Shown: in pieces, positions 36,119 to 36,658 of the stretch
Position numbering within the stretch: position 1 is the stretch's first letter
Layout of the letters: every line of letters begins with the position of its first letter
IMG/VR virus record: IMGVR_UViG_3300032116_000635
Span: 1-36,658 of that record
DNA from: a virus
Length of the DNA stretch: 36,658 nucleotides
Direction: 5' to 3' (one strand)
Notes under the pieces: generated by a model
Told to the model about the DNA's origin: nothing
The model's database searches: none
The model's input: only the letters and a program-made list of their open reading frames with translations
Made by a program: the position numbers and the translations under genes

Positions 36119-36654
36119 ACCCACACGCCCACCCAACATTTCCAACCGAGGCCGAAAGGCTCCACGCGGCCGGTGCGGTTTACCATCACGACTACGCGGG
36201 CGAGATCGACACCGAGGAGGAGATCCTTGCCGACATGTTAGGCGTCACGCCCAGGCAGGCGAGGGGAGTGATGGAGCACACTGAGGCCGAGGTCCGGCGC
36301 TCGCAATCGCTCATCCTCGGCAAAGTGGTCGGCATGCTCCTCGAGACGAGCAACCTGCCGGTTATGGCCCACGCGCTGGCATTCGCGGCCGGCCTCGATC
36401 AGCTCAATGGCAAACGCTCCCAGGCTGAAGTCGCGCGGGAGTTGGGCGTTACCCGCGCGCTGGTCAGCCATTATGTCATTGGGGTGCGAGATGTCCTAAG
36501 CGGCAAGCGTGAGACATTCGACTGCACCAAATTCCGCAAATCCAATTCCTCCCGAAAGACCTTTCGAGACAAGGCGCTGTCGCCATTCCTCGAAGCCAAG
36601 CGCGCGGCTATGGCACGCAAGAAACAACAAACACCAAACACCACATGCAACTGA
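36115..36654 (+). CDS. HTH regulator, sigma/terminase-small-like
   Basis: 179 residues from ATG 36115 (ATGA). N-terminal His/Ala-rich stretch, then a helix-rich domain. GKRSQAEVARELGVTRALVS (about 101-120) is a clear helix-turn-helix. ITE-like acidic N-terminus (IDTEEEILADMLGVTPRQAR, about 31-50) is a second HTH-like segment. Such double-HTH proteins precede terminase large genes or act as late regulators. It is the last complete gene of the window, so a terminase gene might follow. Confidence 0.65.
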   Translation: MNPHAHPTFPTEAERLHAAGAVYHHDYAGEIDTEEEILADMLGVTPRQARGVMEHTEAEVRRSQSLILGKVVGMLLETSNLPVMAHALAFAAGLDQLNGKRSQAEVARELGVTRALVSHYVIGVRDVLSGKRETFDCTKFRKSNSSRKTFRDKALSPFLEAKRAAMARKKQQTPNTTCN

Positions 36655-36658
36655 TCGA
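36645..36658 (+). CDS. Possible start of the next gene (truncated by window end)
   Basis: ATG CAA CTG ATC at 36645 overlaps the last codons of the HTH gene and stays open to the window edge. Only four to five codons are visible. Overlapping starts are common in this genome, which is the only support. Confidence 0.25.

Overview
The window is a contiguous slice of a temperate siphovirus-type phage genome: lambda-like head genes, a long flexible tail with a tape-measure gene, a tyrosine integrase and a replication module. Almost every gene lies on the + strand. The only convincing - strand gene is a small ribbon-helix-helix regulator at 28182-28421. The host is probably a GC-rich Gram-negative bacterium. 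An outer-membrane lipoprotein (candidate spanin) in the lysis cassette and a peptidoglycan amidase support Gram-negative. A Verrucomicrobiota-like host is my inference from the ACCACAGAGGACACAGAG-type dispersed repeats, the rarity of Shine-Dalgarno sequences in front of late genes, and the Cys-rich and putative-Ig tail proteins. It is not proven.

Layout. 1-376: gene-poor left edge with dyads. 377-4756: head module (gpW-like protein, lambda-family portal, ClpP-like protease fused to scaffold, HK97-fold capsid), closed by a strong intrinsic terminator. 4850-10151: connectors, tail terminator, tail tube, a lambda G/GT-type tail chaperone with a GGGAAAG slippery heptamer, and the tape measure. 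10148-24157: a large set of distal-tail and adhesin proteins (RCC1 plus putative-Ig giant, BppU-like modules, HTH-motif fibre, coiled-coil fibre, LamG lectin, repeat fibre). 24157-25462: lysis (coiled-coil membrane protein, holin-like protein, lipoprotein, amidase). 25466-26959: accessory genes including a metallophosphoesterase. 26921-27150: attP-like region holding the 3' half of a tRNA-Thr(CGU) between direct repeats. 27111-28139: integrase. 28182-28958: divergent RHH regulators around an operator region, then an excisionase-like HTH gene. 28958-29942: operon of very small genes joined by stop/start overlaps. 30052-32426: recombination set (Sak4-like ATPase, Cas4/RecB-like nuclease, DUF669/SSB-like protein). 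32437-33265: GIY-YIG-like and unknown genes. 33279-33510: a striking duplicated pentanucleotide-array/hairpin element. 33740-36654: initiator-like gene with internal iterons, DnaB helicase, RuvC-like resolvase and HTH protein. No terminase is present; it probably lies just beyond one of the ends.

How it works together. Phage genes on both sides of the tRNA fragment suggest the sequence is the excised or circular form (attP) rather than an integrated prophage. Late genes are linked mainly by ATGA or TAATG overlaps. Three late genes (capsid, tail tube, coiled-coil fibre) instead sit behind nearly identical 54-57-nt, G-poor leaders starting at TTGACA. Several others start 19-26 nt after a TTTGAC motif, three of them with the start codon inside a perfect or near-perfect hairpin. 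These recurring start-site architectures and the pentamer/hairpin element are the most novel signals in the window.
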